44,573 bases of DNA from Syntrophomonadaceae bacterium (GCA_003554395.1 PWGD01000063.1:1-44573), one strand, 5' to 3'. Positions 34,079-43,053 are shown, numbered from the stretch's first letter. Notes: a model not told the origin generated them from the letters alone. Made by a program: numbers and translations.

Positions 34079-35209
34079 ATGGATTTGAACAAATGGCCCC
34101 GCCAGGAGGGGATAGTCGATCATCAGCTTTATGGCGATGATTATTTTGGGACGGAACCTCCCTGCATCAAATTTGAAATAAAACCGGTCCTTGATCCCGA
34201 AGGAAAGCAGGTGGAAGGCCTTAACACAGCCTGGGTCACGCTGAACAATCCCAGGCAGTACAACTCCTATACCACCGAAATGGTAAAAGGGGTTATTGCC
34301 GGAATGCACAAGGCTTCCATGGATCGCTCCGTGGTGGCCGTAATTTTTACCGGCGCTGAAGACAGGGCCTTCTGCACAGGCGGCAATACCAAGGAATATG
34401 CCGAATACTACAGCGGCAACCCCAGCGAATACGGCGCCTACATGGACCTTTTCAACGGCATGGTCGATTCGATCCTGATGTGCAAAAAGCCGGTTATCTG
34501 CCGCGTTAACGGAATGCGGGTGGCCGGAGGACAGGAAATCGGAATGGCCTGCGACCTTACTTTATCTTCCGACTTAGCTGTTTTCGGGCAGGCCGGCCCC
34601 AGGCACGGTTCGGCCCCGGTAGGCGGCTCTACCGACTTTCTCCCCGTTTACCTGACCATGGAACAGGCCATGTGGAGCTGTATTTCCTGCGAGATGTGGA
34701 GTGCCTATAAGATGCAGCGGGTTGGCCTGATTTCCAAGGCTGTGCCGGTGCTCAAAATTAACGGAGAATTTGTCCGCAACCCCCTGATTGTCACCGATAA
34801 ATATATAGAAGACGGCGAAATTGTCTACGGCGAAATGGCTAAAGGAGAACAAAAGCAAAAGGGCAAAGAAATGCTCAAGTCCGGCGAAACAGACTTCACA
34901 ATGCTGGATCAAGAAATAGATAAAGTGATCTGGACCCTGAGCAATTTATTCCCCAACTGCCTGATGATGTCCATTGACGGTGTCCGCCAGAAGAAGAAGT
35001 TTTTCTGGGATCAGGCCAAGCTTCCCAGCCGCCACTGGCTGTCCGCCAACATGCAGACTGAAGCATACCTGGGCTTTAACGCCTTTAACACCAAGAAACT
35101 GACCGGCAAGGATACCATTGATTTCATCAAGTACCGCCAGCTTCTTGCAGAAGCCAAGCCTTTCGACCAGGATCTGATCGATGCGGTCATGGCAGATCGG
35201 CTTGAGTAA
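34079..35209 (+). CDS. bamA: 6-oxocyclohex-1-ene-1-carbonyl-CoA hydrolase (ring cleavage)
   Basis: Crotonase-superfamily enzyme that adds water to and opens the alicyclic ring, giving 3-hydroxypimelyl-CoA. This is the key marker of anaerobic benzoyl-CoA breakdown. It has 376 residues, the typical BamA/Oah length. Diagnostic BamA segments are FTGAEDRAFCTGGNTKEYA, VNGMRVAGGQEIGMACDL and GQAGPRHGSAPVGGSTDF. ATG at 34079 has AAGGAGG upstream; an in-frame start at 34052 lies before that site and is rejected. It is followed by dch and had, completing the three-step path from cyclohexadienoyl-CoA. Between the DUF35 stop and this gene is another ribosome-binding-like AGGGAGGTGG (near 33984) with no real gene after it. 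Confidence 0.93.
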   Translation: MDLNKWPRQEGIVDHQLYGDDYFGTEPPCIKFEIKPVLDPEGKQVEGLNTAWVTLNNPRQYNSYTTEMVKGVIAGMHKASMDRSVVAVIFTGAEDRAFCTGGNTKEYAEYYSGNPSEYGAYMDLFNGMVDSILMCKKPVICRVNGMRVAGGQEIGMACDLTLSSDLAVFGQAGPRHGSAPVGGSTDFLPVYLTMEQAMWSCISCEMWSAYKMQRVGLISKAVPVLKINGEFVRNPLIVTDKYIEDGEIVYGEMAKGEQKQKGKEMLKSGETDFTMLDQEIDKVIWTLSNLFPNCLMMSIDGVRQKKKFFWDQAKLPSRHWLSANMQTEAYLGFNAFNTKKLTGKDTIDFIKYRQLLAEAKPFDQDLIDAVMADRLE

Positions 35210-35217
35210 AAGCCTGC

Positions 35218-35313
35218 TGCAGTTGTAACTGCAACCCTGCCTAGAACAGCCGGTGGCCCCTGTCAAAGCAGTATTCAAAGCGGCTCACTGCCGCCTTGCC
35301 CGGGGCCACCGGC
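35218..35313 (+). promoter_or_regulatory. Structured bamA-dch spacer: palindrome and 12-bp hairpin
   Basis: TGCAGTT-GT-AACTGCA at 35218-35233 is a perfect inverted repeat, able to be a repressor site. A perfect 12-bp stem GCCGGTGGCCCC/GGGGCCACCGGC (35249-35260/35302-35313) then encloses a second small hairpin (35280-35284/35290-35294). No T run follows, so an mRNA-processing or stabilising role is more likely than termination. Confidence 0.6.
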
Positions 35314-35358
35314 CTTCATTGACTCCATCCTGAAGCAGGCAAAAAGAGGTGAATATTT

Positions 35359-36123
35359 TTGGCTTACAAGTATATGCAAACTTCAAGCGAAGACGGAGTG
35401 GCAACCATTACTTTAAACCATCCCCCACTCAATGTTTTAAACATTGAGATGATGGAAGAATTAATCCTGGCCCTGCAGTGGGCCGGAAAACAACCCGACC
35501 CCGTGGTTGCCATTACCGGTGAAGGCAAGGCTTTTTCTGCCGGCGTCGACATTGCCGATCATACTCCGGAAAAGGTCGATGCTATGATTGACGTTTTCGA
35601 CCGCCTTTTCCTGGCCATGGCCGACATTGAAAAACCAATCGCCGCCCTGGTTAACGGGGCAGCGCTCGGTGGTGGATACGAAATTGTCCTGTTCTGCGAC
35701 CTGGTGGTGGCCTCTGAAAAAGCCAAGCTGGGCCAACCGGAAATACAGGTCGGGGTTTTCCCGCCGATTGCCTGTTACGTCCTACCCAGGCTCACTTCAT
35801 GGCCCCTGGCCATGGAAATACTTTTAAGCGGTGATACTTTCGAGGCGGCGCGGGGCGAACAGATGGGCCTGGTAAACAAGGTGGTTCCCGCCGATAGTTT
35901 CCAGGCTGAAGCCAAAGATTTTCTGAAGCGTTTCACCCGGTTAAGCCCGCCCGTTCTGGCGCTGACCAAAAAAGCCGCCCTGGCCGGCCTGGGCAAAGAC
36001 TTCAAAGCAGGCCTCAGAGCCATAGATCGAATCTACCTCGATCAAGTCATGAAAACTGAAGATGCCGTTGAGGGGCTGCAGGCCTTCATGGAAAAACGTA
36101 AACCGGTCTGGAAAGGAAAATAA
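35359..36123 (+). CDS. dch: Cyclohexa-1,5-diene-1-carbonyl-CoA hydratase
   Basis: Crotonase-fold hydratase of 254 residues that would convert cyclohexa-1,5-diene-1-carbonyl-CoA to 6-hydroxycyclohex-1-ene-1-carbonyl-CoA, the step after benzoyl-CoA reduction. Oxyanion-hole segments FSAGVDIADHTPEKV and NGAALGGGYEIVLFCDLV match the Dch/BamR branch, as does the GQPEIQVGVFPP stretch. TTG start with GAGGTG upstream. It sits between bamA and had, which supports Dch over a generic enoyl-CoA hydratase. Confidence 0.87.
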   Translation: MAYKYMQTSSEDGVATITLNHPPLNVLNIEMMEELILALQWAGKQPDPVVAITGEGKAFSAGVDIADHTPEKVDAMIDVFDRLFLAMADIEKPIAALVNGAALGGGYEIVLFCDLVVASEKAKLGQPEIQVGVFPPIACYVLPRLTSWPLAMEILLSGDTFEAARGEQMGLVNKVVPADSFQAEAKDFLKRFTRLSPPVLALTKKAALAGLGKDFKAGLRAIDRIYLDQVMKTEDAVEGLQAFMEKRKPVWKGK

Positions 36124-36147
36124 TATTGCCAAAGGAGGTTTTACCTC

Positions 36148-37215
36148 ATGAGCGTACCGGCAAAAATTGAAACCTGGCAGATGAAAGAACCCGGAAAACT
36201 GGAAAAGACCAGTATCGAAGTTCCGGAACTGCAGCCCGGCGAAGTCCTGGTAGAGGTAGCCGGATGCGGAGTTTGCCATACTGATGTCGGTTATTTTTAC
36301 GATGGCGTGCCCACGGTCAACGATCCACCTCTGACCCTGGGTCATGAGATTAGCGGAAAAGTTGTGGCCGGAGATGAGCATTTAATTGGAAAAGAAGTAA
36401 TTATCCCAGCGGTAATGCCCTGTAATAAGTGCGATATTTGCGCTGCCGGCAGAGGAAACCGCTGCCTTAAACAAAAAATGCCCGGCAATAGTATGGGTAT
36501 TTACGGCGGTTTTTCCAGCCACATTCCGGTCCCTTCAGAAGATCTCTGTGTCATAGAAGACCGTAAAGGAATGCCCCTGGAATACCTTTCCGTAGTGGCC
36601 GATGCCATCACATCTCCGTACCAGGCCGCCAAAAGGGGCGATATCCAGCCCGGAGACCGGGTGGTTGTTATCGGCGCTACCGGGGGCATCGGTGTATACA
36701 TGACCCAGATCGCCAGGGCCCTGGGGGCGGAAGCGGTTATCGCCATTGCCAGGAGCAAGGAAAAACTGGAGCGTTCCCTGGACTACGGCGCCACCCATAC
36801 CATCAGCACCCTTGACCAGGGAGTAAAAGATGTCCGCAATACCTACAAGGGTTACTGCAAAGAAAACGGCCTGCCCGGACACGGGTGGAAAATATTCGAG
36901 TGTTCCGGCTCCAAGATAGGCCAGGAAATCGGCTTGGAACTGCTGTCTTTCACCGGCAAGCTGGTGGTTGTCGGTTTCGGAATGCAAAAAGTGGAATATA
37001 TGCTTTCCCGCCTGATGGCTTTCGATGCGGAGATTATCGGAACCTGGGGCTGCCTGCCCCGCTACTATAAGGAAGTCCTGCAGATGGTCATGGATGATAA
37101 AATAAAAATCGATCCATTTGTAGAAGTGAGGCCTATGAGCCATATCGAAAAATCTTTCGAAGAATCACATGCCGGCAAATTGATGAAGCGCGTCATTTTA
37201 GAACCTGATTTTTAA
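36148..37215 (+). CDS. had: 6-hydroxycyclohex-1-ene-1-carbonyl-CoA dehydrogenase
   Basis: Zinc-type medium-chain alcohol dehydrogenase of 355 residues, NAD-dependent, oxidising the 6-hydroxy to the 6-oxo thioester for BamA. The catalytic zinc site begins GCGVCHTDVGY and GHEISG; the structural zinc region is CNKCDICAAGRGNRC; the cofactor motif is GATGGIGVYMTQIARALG. The VPTVNDPPLTLGHEISG stretch is characteristic of Had/BamQ. Strong AAAGGAGG site before the ATG; 24 nt after dch. Confidence 0.92.
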   Translation: MSVPAKIETWQMKEPGKLEKTSIEVPELQPGEVLVEVAGCGVCHTDVGYFYDGVPTVNDPPLTLGHEISGKVVAGDEHLIGKEVIIPAVMPCNKCDICAAGRGNRCLKQKMPGNSMGIYGGFSSHIPVPSEDLCVIEDRKGMPLEYLSVVADAITSPYQAAKRGDIQPGDRVVVIGATGGIGVYMTQIARALGAEAVIAIARSKEKLERSLDYGATHTISTLDQGVKDVRNTYKGYCKENGLPGHGWKIFECSGSKIGQEIGLELLSFTGKLVVVGFGMQKVEYMLSRLMAFDAEIIGTWGCLPRYYKEVLQMVMDDKIKIDPFVEVRPMSHIEKSFEESHAGKLMKRVILEPDF

Positions 37216-37237
37216 GCCATGGTTTAAATTGACCGGG

Positions 37238-37337
37238 TGCCGGGCTAATCCAACCGGCAAAAAACTCTAACGGGAGATTAAAAACTCCCGAAGTAAAGAC
37301 GCTCCCTCCCGGCTTTCAGGTTAGGGCAGGGAGGGAG
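37238..37337 (+). promoter_or_regulatory. Three-hairpin leader or terminator before the AOR operon
   Basis: TGCCGG/CCGGCA (37238-37259), CGGGAG/CTCCCG (37271-37290) and a perfect 9-bp CTCCCTCCC/GGGAGGGAG (37302-37337) follow one another in the 195 nt between had and the FAD gene. The sequence after the third is pyrimidine-rich, so it may be the had terminator, or the set may be a regulatory leader of the tungsten enzyme operon. I could not fit it to the molybdenum cofactor riboswitch as I know it. Confidence 0.55.
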
Positions 37338-37410
37338 GTTCTTCTTCCCTACTTTTAAAATTAAAATATAATAAACCGGAAGAAGACAGAAACGGGGGAG
37401 GCAAACAGGA

Positions 37411-38787
37411 GTGGAATATCTTATTATAGGAAACAGCGCTGCCGCGGTGGGAGCAATTGAATCAATCCGCCGGATTGATCAAACCGGCAACCTGACCATA
37501 GTGAGCAATGAAAAAGAACACGTTTATTCCAGGCCGCTGATAGCACATTACCTGGCCGGGGATGTAACAGAAGACCGCATGCCATACCGTCCGGAAGATT
37601 TCTATCAAAAACACCGGGTAAAGACACTGCTTGGTAAAACGGTGACAGATTTAGACACTCTAGCCGAGCAGGTCTGCCTTGAAGACGGGACCATAATCAA
37701 ATATGACCGCCTGCTATTAAGCACCGGATCCAAGGTCAATGTTCCTCCCATTGCCGGTTGCGGGGATTTCGAAGGGGTCGGCATTTTCCAAACTTACGAA
37801 GATACCAGGCAAATAATAGCTCGCCTCCAAAAAGGAAAACGGGCCGTGGTCATCGGCGCCGGTTTGATCGGCCTCAGGGCCGCCTACGGCCTCCAGGAAG
37901 CCGGGGCCGAAGTAACCCTCGTCGAGCTGCTGCCTCGAATTGCCAGCAGGGTCCTTGACCAAAAAGGTTCGGAAATGGTTCGCAAACAATTGGAAGAAGG
38001 CGGCATTAAAGTTATAACCAACTGCGCTGTTCAGGAAATAACCGGGACCGCAGAAGAAGGGGTAAAAGGGATTATCCTTAAAAACGGGGAAAAGATTGAC
38101 TGCAGTGTGGTAATTATTGCCACGGGAGTTGCTCCCAATACCACCCTGGCCGAAAACACGCTGATTGAAGTGAACATGGGCATTGTGGTTAACCCCTACT
38201 TCCAAACTTCCTTTTCCAATATTTTTGCCGCCGGCGATGTTGCCGAAACTTTCGATATTCCCAGGGCAACCGGAATGGTCAATGCCAATTGGCCTAATGC
38301 CTACGAGCAGGGCCGCTATGCCGGTTTATGCATGGCGGGCGAAATGCAGCGCTACCCGGGATCGGTAGGCATGAATTCGGTCTCTTTCTATGATGTTCCG
38401 TTGATCTCCATGGGTCTGTTCGATCCGGAGGCTGAAGGTATAGAAGGAGCCGAAGTTAAAGTAAGAATTAGCGAAAAAAATAATATTTATCAAAAACTGG
38501 TCTTTAAGGACAACCGCTTGAAAGGGGCCGTTTTGATCGGGGATATCAGTTATGCAGGCGCAATCAACGACCTGATCAGGGAACAGAGTTTGGTCGGCAT
38601 CATCAAGGATTCCATCCTGGAGGAAAAATACCAGCTTTACGACTACCTGCGCAAAAAAAGAGAAGCCGACGTGGAAGGTATCGCCATCGAGTGGCCTGAA
38701 ACGCACTCTTCAACGAGGCGTTACGAAAAAAGTTTTAACGAGAAAAGCTGGACAGAAAGAGAGCTGGATAAAAGGGCCTGGCGTTAA
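37411..38787 (+). CDS. FAD/NAD(P)-dependent oxidoreductase, AorC-like subunit
   Basis: Pyridine-nucleotide-disulfide type flavoprotein of 458 residues. It begins YLIIGNSAAAVGAIESI (first FAD motif) and has a second dinucleotide motif near 150 (VVIGAGLIGLRAAYGLQEAG) and the FAD/Asp motif IFAAGDVAET near 275. No redox-active CxxC is seen. Its place directly before a tungsten aldehyde oxidoreductase and a four-cluster ferredoxin matches AorC, the FAD subunit that passes electrons from AOR to NAD. GTG start after GGGGGAGG; 29 nt to the next gene. Confidence 0.87.
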   Translation: MEYLIIGNSAAAVGAIESIRRIDQTGNLTIVSNEKEHVYSRPLIAHYLAGDVTEDRMPYRPEDFYQKHRVKTLLGKTVTDLDTLAEQVCLEDGTIIKYDRLLLSTGSKVNVPPIAGCGDFEGVGIFQTYEDTRQIIARLQKGKRAVVIGAGLIGLRAAYGLQEAGAEVTLVELLPRIASRVLDQKGSEMVRKQLEEGGIKVITNCAVQEITGTAEEGVKGIILKNGEKIDCSVVIIATGVAPNTTLAENTLIEVNMGIVVNPYFQTSFSNIFAAGDVAETFDIPRATGMVNANWPNAYEQGRYAGLCMAGEMQRYPGSVGMNSVSFYDVPLISMGLFDPEAEGIEGAEVKVRISEKNNIYQKLVFKDNRLKGAVLIGDISYAGAINDLIREQSLVGIIKDSILEEKYQLYDYLRKKREADVEGIAIEWPETHSSTRRYEKSFNEKSWTERELDKRAWR

Positions 38788-38816
38788 AGGACCGGACCTT
38801 TAGAGAGGTGATTACA

Positions 38817-40676
38817 GTGGAAGAAACAAGACCGCTATGCGTCAATGCAATTGTAAACCTTACTGACCGGACTGTAGATTTCGTGGAGACTCCGGAGGAA
38901 ATTATCAGAAACTTCGTCGGCGGCCGGGGACTGAACATGTATTACCTGTACAAGTATTTAAAACCGCAGGCCGACCCGTTATCGCCAGATAACGTCTTAA
39001 TTTTGGGCACCGGTATTTTAACCGGAACCCTGGCTCCCAATACCGGGCGGCACAGCGTCACCTGTAAATCGCCCGAATCAGGGATCATCGGCGATTCCAA
39101 CATCGGAGGCTTCCTGGGTCCGGAGATGCGGTTTGCCGGGATTGACCGGTTGATCATCCTCGGTAAGGCAGAAAGCCCGGTCTACCTGTACCTGGAGGAC
39201 GGAAAAATCGAAATCCGCGATGCTTCAGATTACTGGGGCCTGCTTTGCAGTGAAACCGAGGCCAAGTTCCATTATGACCTGGGTTCCGACGTTGAAGTAC
39301 AGTCGATTGGTCCGGCCGGTGAAAACATGGTCCGCTTTGCCTGCACCCGCTACGGCGTAAAAAACGCCGCCGGACGCTGCGGCACCGGGGCGGTCTGGGG
39401 CTCAAAAAACCTGAAGGCTGTTGTGGCCAGGGGCAACCGGGGGCTGCCTGTAGCTGATCCCCAGGGCATGATTGATAAATATTTAGAACTGAGGGACTAT
39501 CTAAAAGAATCCAAAGTTATAAATGTCCTGGGCCGGGTGGGAACTCCCCTGCTTTACGACGTCAGCAACTACCTGGGCGCCATCCGGACCCATAACAGCC
39601 AGCAAACTGTGTTTTTTGACTCTCTCAACGCCGAAGAAGTCCACAAGCATGTTGAAAAAATGATCGGCTGTTACGGCTGCGTGGTCCACTGCCGGCACCG
39701 CAATACTTTAGGCGGGGAAGGCCCCGAGTATACTACGGAAGTGCTTCTGGGAGCAAACATCGGCGTCGCCGACACCGCCAAGATGATCGACCTGAACAAT
39801 ATTGTTAACGACCTGGGCCTGGATGTCTCCTCTACCGGGACTTACATCGCCTGGGCCATTGAACTGTTCGAGAAGGGTTACCTGAACGAAGAAACTGCAG
39901 GCCGCATCCTTCGCTTTGGCGATTACGAGATGGCCAAAAAATTAATCTATGATATCGCCTACCGGAAAGGCCTGGGCGACACCCTGGCCGAAGGGAGCAG
40001 GCTGGTCCAAAAATTTGGCCCGGAAACAGCCGACTTCCTGATCGCCATCAAGGGCCTGCCCCAGTCCGATCCCCATGATGTGCGCTACCTGAAAGGCTTC
40101 GCCCTGGGAATTGCCACTTCTTCCCGCGGCGCCGACCACCTCAGGAGCAGGCCTACCCTGGAAATCCTGGATCTGCCCGTTTCATTTACCACTCAGCTTT
40201 ACGGAGAACCGGTCGATCCAAACCCAACCTCCTATGAATCCAAGAGCACGGTGGTCCATTTCAGCGAAACCATTTATGCCGTTGTCGACTGCATGGGCAT
40301 CTGCAAGTTTGTCTGTCACGGTTTCAACAGCCCGCGGAATTTGAACTACGATCATTTCAGCGAACTGACCAGGCTGGCCACCGGGCTGGAGCTTAGCAAG
40401 GATGAATTAAAAAGGGTTGGACGCAGAGTCCTAGACCAGGAAAGGCTGATCAATTACCAGGAAAAAGGCATTACCAGAAAAGACGATACCCTGCCGGCCC
40501 GTTACTTTGATGAACCCATGCCCAGCGCCCGGGCCAAGGGAAGCCATATCGACCGGGAAGGTTTTAATAAAATGCTTGATGAATATTATGATCTGGCCGG
40601 GTGGGATCGCGACGGGATGCTTCCCCGGGAAAGAATCGAAGAATTAAACCGTCTCAGGGATCTGACCGATAAATAG
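38817..40676 (+). CDS. Tungsten aldehyde:ferredoxin oxidoreductase family, catalytic subunit (AorB-like)
   Basis: Tungstopterin enzyme of 619 residues from GTG 38817, with GAGAGGTG 6 nt upstream; a GTG at 38808 lies in that site. It would oxidise aldehydes to acids, or the reverse with low-potential electrons. Cluster ligands are C285-x2-C288-x3-C292 (CYGCVVHC) and C496 of the D-x4-C motif. Family hallmarks include NFVGGRGLNMYYLY, TGTLAPNTGRHS and GGEGPEYTTEVLLG. BamB of class II benzoyl-CoA reductase belongs to the same superfamily. The FAD subunit before it and MoaD-like gene after favour AOR, but BamB is not excluded. Confidence 0.88.
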   Translation: MEETRPLCVNAIVNLTDRTVDFVETPEEIIRNFVGGRGLNMYYLYKYLKPQADPLSPDNVLILGTGILTGTLAPNTGRHSVTCKSPESGIIGDSNIGGFLGPEMRFAGIDRLIILGKAESPVYLYLEDGKIEIRDASDYWGLLCSETEAKFHYDLGSDVEVQSIGPAGENMVRFACTRYGVKNAAGRCGTGAVWGSKNLKAVVARGNRGLPVADPQGMIDKYLELRDYLKESKVINVLGRVGTPLLYDVSNYLGAIRTHNSQQTVFFDSLNAEEVHKHVEKMIGCYGCVVHCRHRNTLGGEGPEYTTEVLLGANIGVADTAKMIDLNNIVNDLGLDVSSTGTYIAWAIELFEKGYLNEETAGRILRFGDYEMAKKLIYDIAYRKGLGDTLAEGSRLVQKFGPETADFLIAIKGLPQSDPHDVRYLKGFALGIATSSRGADHLRSRPTLEILDLPVSFTTQLYGEPVDPNPTSYESKSTVVHFSETIYAVVDCMGICKFVCHGFNSPRNLNYDHFSELTRLATGLELSKDELKRVGRRVLDQERLINYQEKGITRKDDTLPARYFDEPMPSARAKGSHIDREGFNKMLDEYYDLAGWDRDGMLPRERIEELNRLRDLTDK

Positions 40677-40689
40677 GGGGATTGATAAT

Positions 40690-41157
40690 ATGGCCGTAAA
40701 ACAAAAACAAATCTACTGCCGGCCGGCGCTGTGTATCGGGTGCCGGATCTGCGCCAACGCCTGCGCCCTGACCCACGAAGGGGAAGCCAACCCGCGCCTG
40801 GGGCGGATCAACATCCGTCAGAATTTATTTGAGCGCTACGAATACCAGGAGTTGTGCCGTCACTGTGAAGATCCTCCCTGTCTCGATGCCTGTATGGTCG
40901 GCTGTATTGAAAAGGACGAAGAAACAGGGATTGTCACCAACGACGACCGCTGTGTGGGGTGCTGGATGTGTGTGATGGTCTGCCCCTACGGCAGCATGAA
41001 AAGAAACCTGGTCCGGCAAATGGCCGTTAAATGCGACCAGTGCAAAGAGCTGGATGGGCCGGTATGCGTCGAAGCCTGTCCCACGGGGGCCCTGGTATTC
41101 GAAGACCGGGAAGATGTTACTGAAAAACCTTTCTTTACCGGACCCTCGGTAACCTAA
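40690..41157 (+). CDS. Four-cluster ferredoxin-type electron-transfer subunit (AorA/BamC-like)
   Basis: 155-residue Fe-S protein of the HycB/DmsB type. Four Cys groups are visible: CIGCRICANAC, CRHCEDPPCLDAC, CVGCWMCVMVC and CDQCKELDGPVCVEAC, giving four predicted [4Fe-4S] clusters. It would carry electrons from the tungsten subunit to the FAD subunit. It lies 13 nt after the AOR gene with AGGGGGGA upstream. BamC has similar character, so it supports either the AOR or the Bam reading of the preceding gene. Confidence 0.88.
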   Translation: MAVKQKQIYCRPALCIGCRICANACALTHEGEANPRLGRINIRQNLFERYEYQELCRHCEDPPCLDACMVGCIEKDEETGIVTNDDRCVGCWMCVMVCPYGSMKRNLVRQMAVKCDQCKELDGPVCVEACPTGALVFEDREDVTEKPFFTGPSVT

Positions 41158-41230
41158 ATTTTAAACCTTAAAGCCTGAGTCCGGACGGCCAGGAGCCGCT
41201 TAAGCAGGCTGGATCACGGGAGCGCTAGCA

Positions 41231-41509
41231 GTGGCAATCAAGGTAGAATTTAAGTCAGCTTTGAAAGATGTCACCGGCACGCCAAAAGCTGCCCTTGACA
41301 AGTCTTTCAACACATTTGAAAAAGCGATCAATGAGCTTATCAGGCAGTATCCCGGCCTGAAAGACGAAATGTTTTACTCCGACGGGTCGATCGATTTTGC
41401 CTACCAGATCTTTCACAACGGCAACCGCCTTTCCTGGCCGGAAGACAAGGATGTTAAACTCAAAGATGGCGATGAACTGGTGTTTTTAATTTTCATGGCC
41501 GGCGGTTAA
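41231..41509 (+). CDS. MoaD/ThiS-like sulfur carrier
   Basis: Ubiquitin-fold protein of 92 residues ending in the required Gly-Gly (FIMAGG). GTG start with CGGGAG upstream. Placed after a tungsten enzyme, it most likely donates sulfur for the pterin cofactor, as the MoaD-like genes beside other aor clusters do. No adenylyltransferase partner (MoaE or MoeB) is seen in the window. Confidence 0.87.
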   Translation: MAIKVEFKSALKDVTGTPKAALDKSFNTFEKAINELIRQYPGLKDEMFYSDGSIDFAYQIFHNGNRLSWPEDKDVKLKDGDELVFLIFMAGG

Positions 41510-41615
41510 GAAACGAACCGCCAAGAAATCACCCCGGCCAAGCCGGCGATATAAGCAGTTTTGATCATCCAGACCCGCCTTACCGGCCTCTAAAAAATTT
41601 AAGAAAAAGGTGATC

Positions 41616-42902
41616 ATGGTGATAGGCCGATTGTTTTCCAGGGAAGGAAAGCCGGGACTTCATTACGGTTACATTATCATCAGCATCGGGACTATAATCG
41701 TGGTCGGTTCCCTTGGTTTTGCCCGTTTCGGCTATACCATGATCCTCCCGGTCATGCAGCGCAGCCTGGAACTGAGCTCCACCGAAATGGGCCTTTTGGC
41801 CACGGGCAACCTGACCGGTTACCTGATTTTTTCCCTCCTGGGAGGAATCCTGGCCAGCAGGTATGGCCCGAAAGTTGTTATTACCTGTTCCCTTTTCGTG
41901 GTCGCCCTGGCCATGGTAGGAACCGGTTTCGTCCAGGGTTTTGCCCTGGCCTTCGTGATGCGCCTGATCACCGGCCTGGGCAGCGGGGGCAGTAACGTCC
42001 CTATGATGGGTCTGGCCTCTTCCTGGTTTTCTCCGCGTAAAAGAGGCATGGCCACCGGCCTGATGTCGGGGGGAAGCGGGATTGGCCTGGTTCTGGTCGG
42101 CATTATCCTCCCCCGGGTCTTTGGCCACTACGGCGAATTTGGCTGGCGGGTCAGCTGGTACCTGCTCGGCGGCCTGGTTTTACTGATTGCCATCCTGGCC
42201 TACAGGTTTTTAATCAACAGACCCAGTCAGCTGGGCCTGCCCCTGGTCGGCGGCGAAATGGAACCCGAAGGCAGCGGTAAAGCCTCTTCATTGCAGTGGT
42301 CTCTCGTTTTTGGCTCCAGGACGATCTGGCACATGGCTGTGATCTATTTTCTTTTTGGATTTTCTTACATTATTTATTCCACCTTTTTCGCTTCTTTTTT
42401 GGTTGATGAAAGGGGGATGCTGGAAACTACTGCCGGCGGTTTATGGGCGCTGATCGGGGGGCTCAGTATTTTCAGCGGCCTCTTGTGGGGCATGTTTTCA
42501 GATCATTTCGGCCGTCGGGCCGGCTTTGTAGCCATATTTACCCTCCAGTTTATTTCCTTTCTAATTTTTTCCCGCACTTTTGATCTCAGCGGTTACCTGA
42601 TCTCCTCCATCCTTTTCGGGCTCACTGCCTGGAGCATTCCCGGGGTCATGGCCGCCAGCGTGGGCGATCACCTGGGAAGTAGGCTCGCACCGGCAGGCCT
42701 GGGCCTGGTCACCCTAATTTTTGGCATCGGGCAGGCCCTGGGGCCGGCCATCGCCGGTTACCTGGCCGACCTGACCACATCATTTTCCCTGGCCTTCCTG
42801 ATTGCCGCTTTTGGAGCGCTGCTGGGGGCGGTAGTTTCCTTGTTCTTGAAACTGCAGCAGGAGCCCGGTCCGGTAAATGTGAAAACACCTTATTCTCAAT
42901 AG
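41616..42902 (+). CDS. MFS transporter, YbfB/YjiJ or oxalate/formate-type
   Basis: Twelve-helix major facilitator protein of 428 residues from ATG 41616, with AAGGTGATC just before it. The loop between helices 2 and 3 carries a degenerate RYGPKV motif, repeated in the second half as DHFGRRAGF. The segment WFSPRKRGMATGLMSGGSGIG is typical of carriers for organic anions. The substrate is not known; an aromatic or short organic acid fits the neighbours. A terminator follows, so it may end the AOR transcript. Confidence 0.88.
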   Translation: MVIGRLFSREGKPGLHYGYIIISIGTIIVVGSLGFARFGYTMILPVMQRSLELSSTEMGLLATGNLTGYLIFSLLGGILASRYGPKVVITCSLFVVALAMVGTGFVQGFALAFVMRLITGLGSGGSNVPMMGLASSWFSPRKRGMATGLMSGGSGIGLVLVGIILPRVFGHYGEFGWRVSWYLLGGLVLLIAILAYRFLINRPSQLGLPLVGGEMEPEGSGKASSLQWSLVFGSRTIWHMAVIYFLFGFSYIIYSTFFASFLVDERGMLETTAGGLWALIGGLSIFSGLLWGMFSDHFGRRAGFVAIFTLQFISFLIFSRTFDLSGYLISSILFGLTAWSIPGVMAASVGDHLGSRLAPAGLGLVTLIFGIGQALGPAIAGYLADLTTSFSLAFLIAAFGALLGAVVSLFLKLQQEPGPVNVKTPYSQ

Positions 42903-42961
42903 CCGACATAACATATTAAGATACTGACCGGGGTAACAAACCACAGATTAAACCCGTCTTC

Positions 42962-42992
42962 ACCGGGCCTCTATTTTAAGCCTGGTTTTTTT
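42962..42992 (+). terminator. Intrinsic terminator after the MFS gene
   Basis: ACCGGGC/GCCTGGT stem (42962-42968/42980-42986, one G-U) overlapping a run of seven T at 42986-42992. Confidence 0.8.
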
Positions 42993-43053
42993 ATGATAAA
43001 ATAATCTGGGCTTCAAACCCACAACTTTTAGGATAAAGCGAGCTAATAAGGTA

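Noticed and set aside
37238-37337. Molybdenum/tungsten cofactor riboswitch
   Set aside because: Tempting because a tungsten enzyme follows, but the conserved bases I know from that RNA are not recognisable here; kept only as a structured leader.
38817-41157. BamB-BamC (benzoyl-CoA reductase catalytic pair)
   Set aside because: Not excluded, but the FAD subunit before, the MoaD-like gene after and the aldehyde-oxidoreductase-like sequence fit an AorABC-type complex better. A tree is needed.
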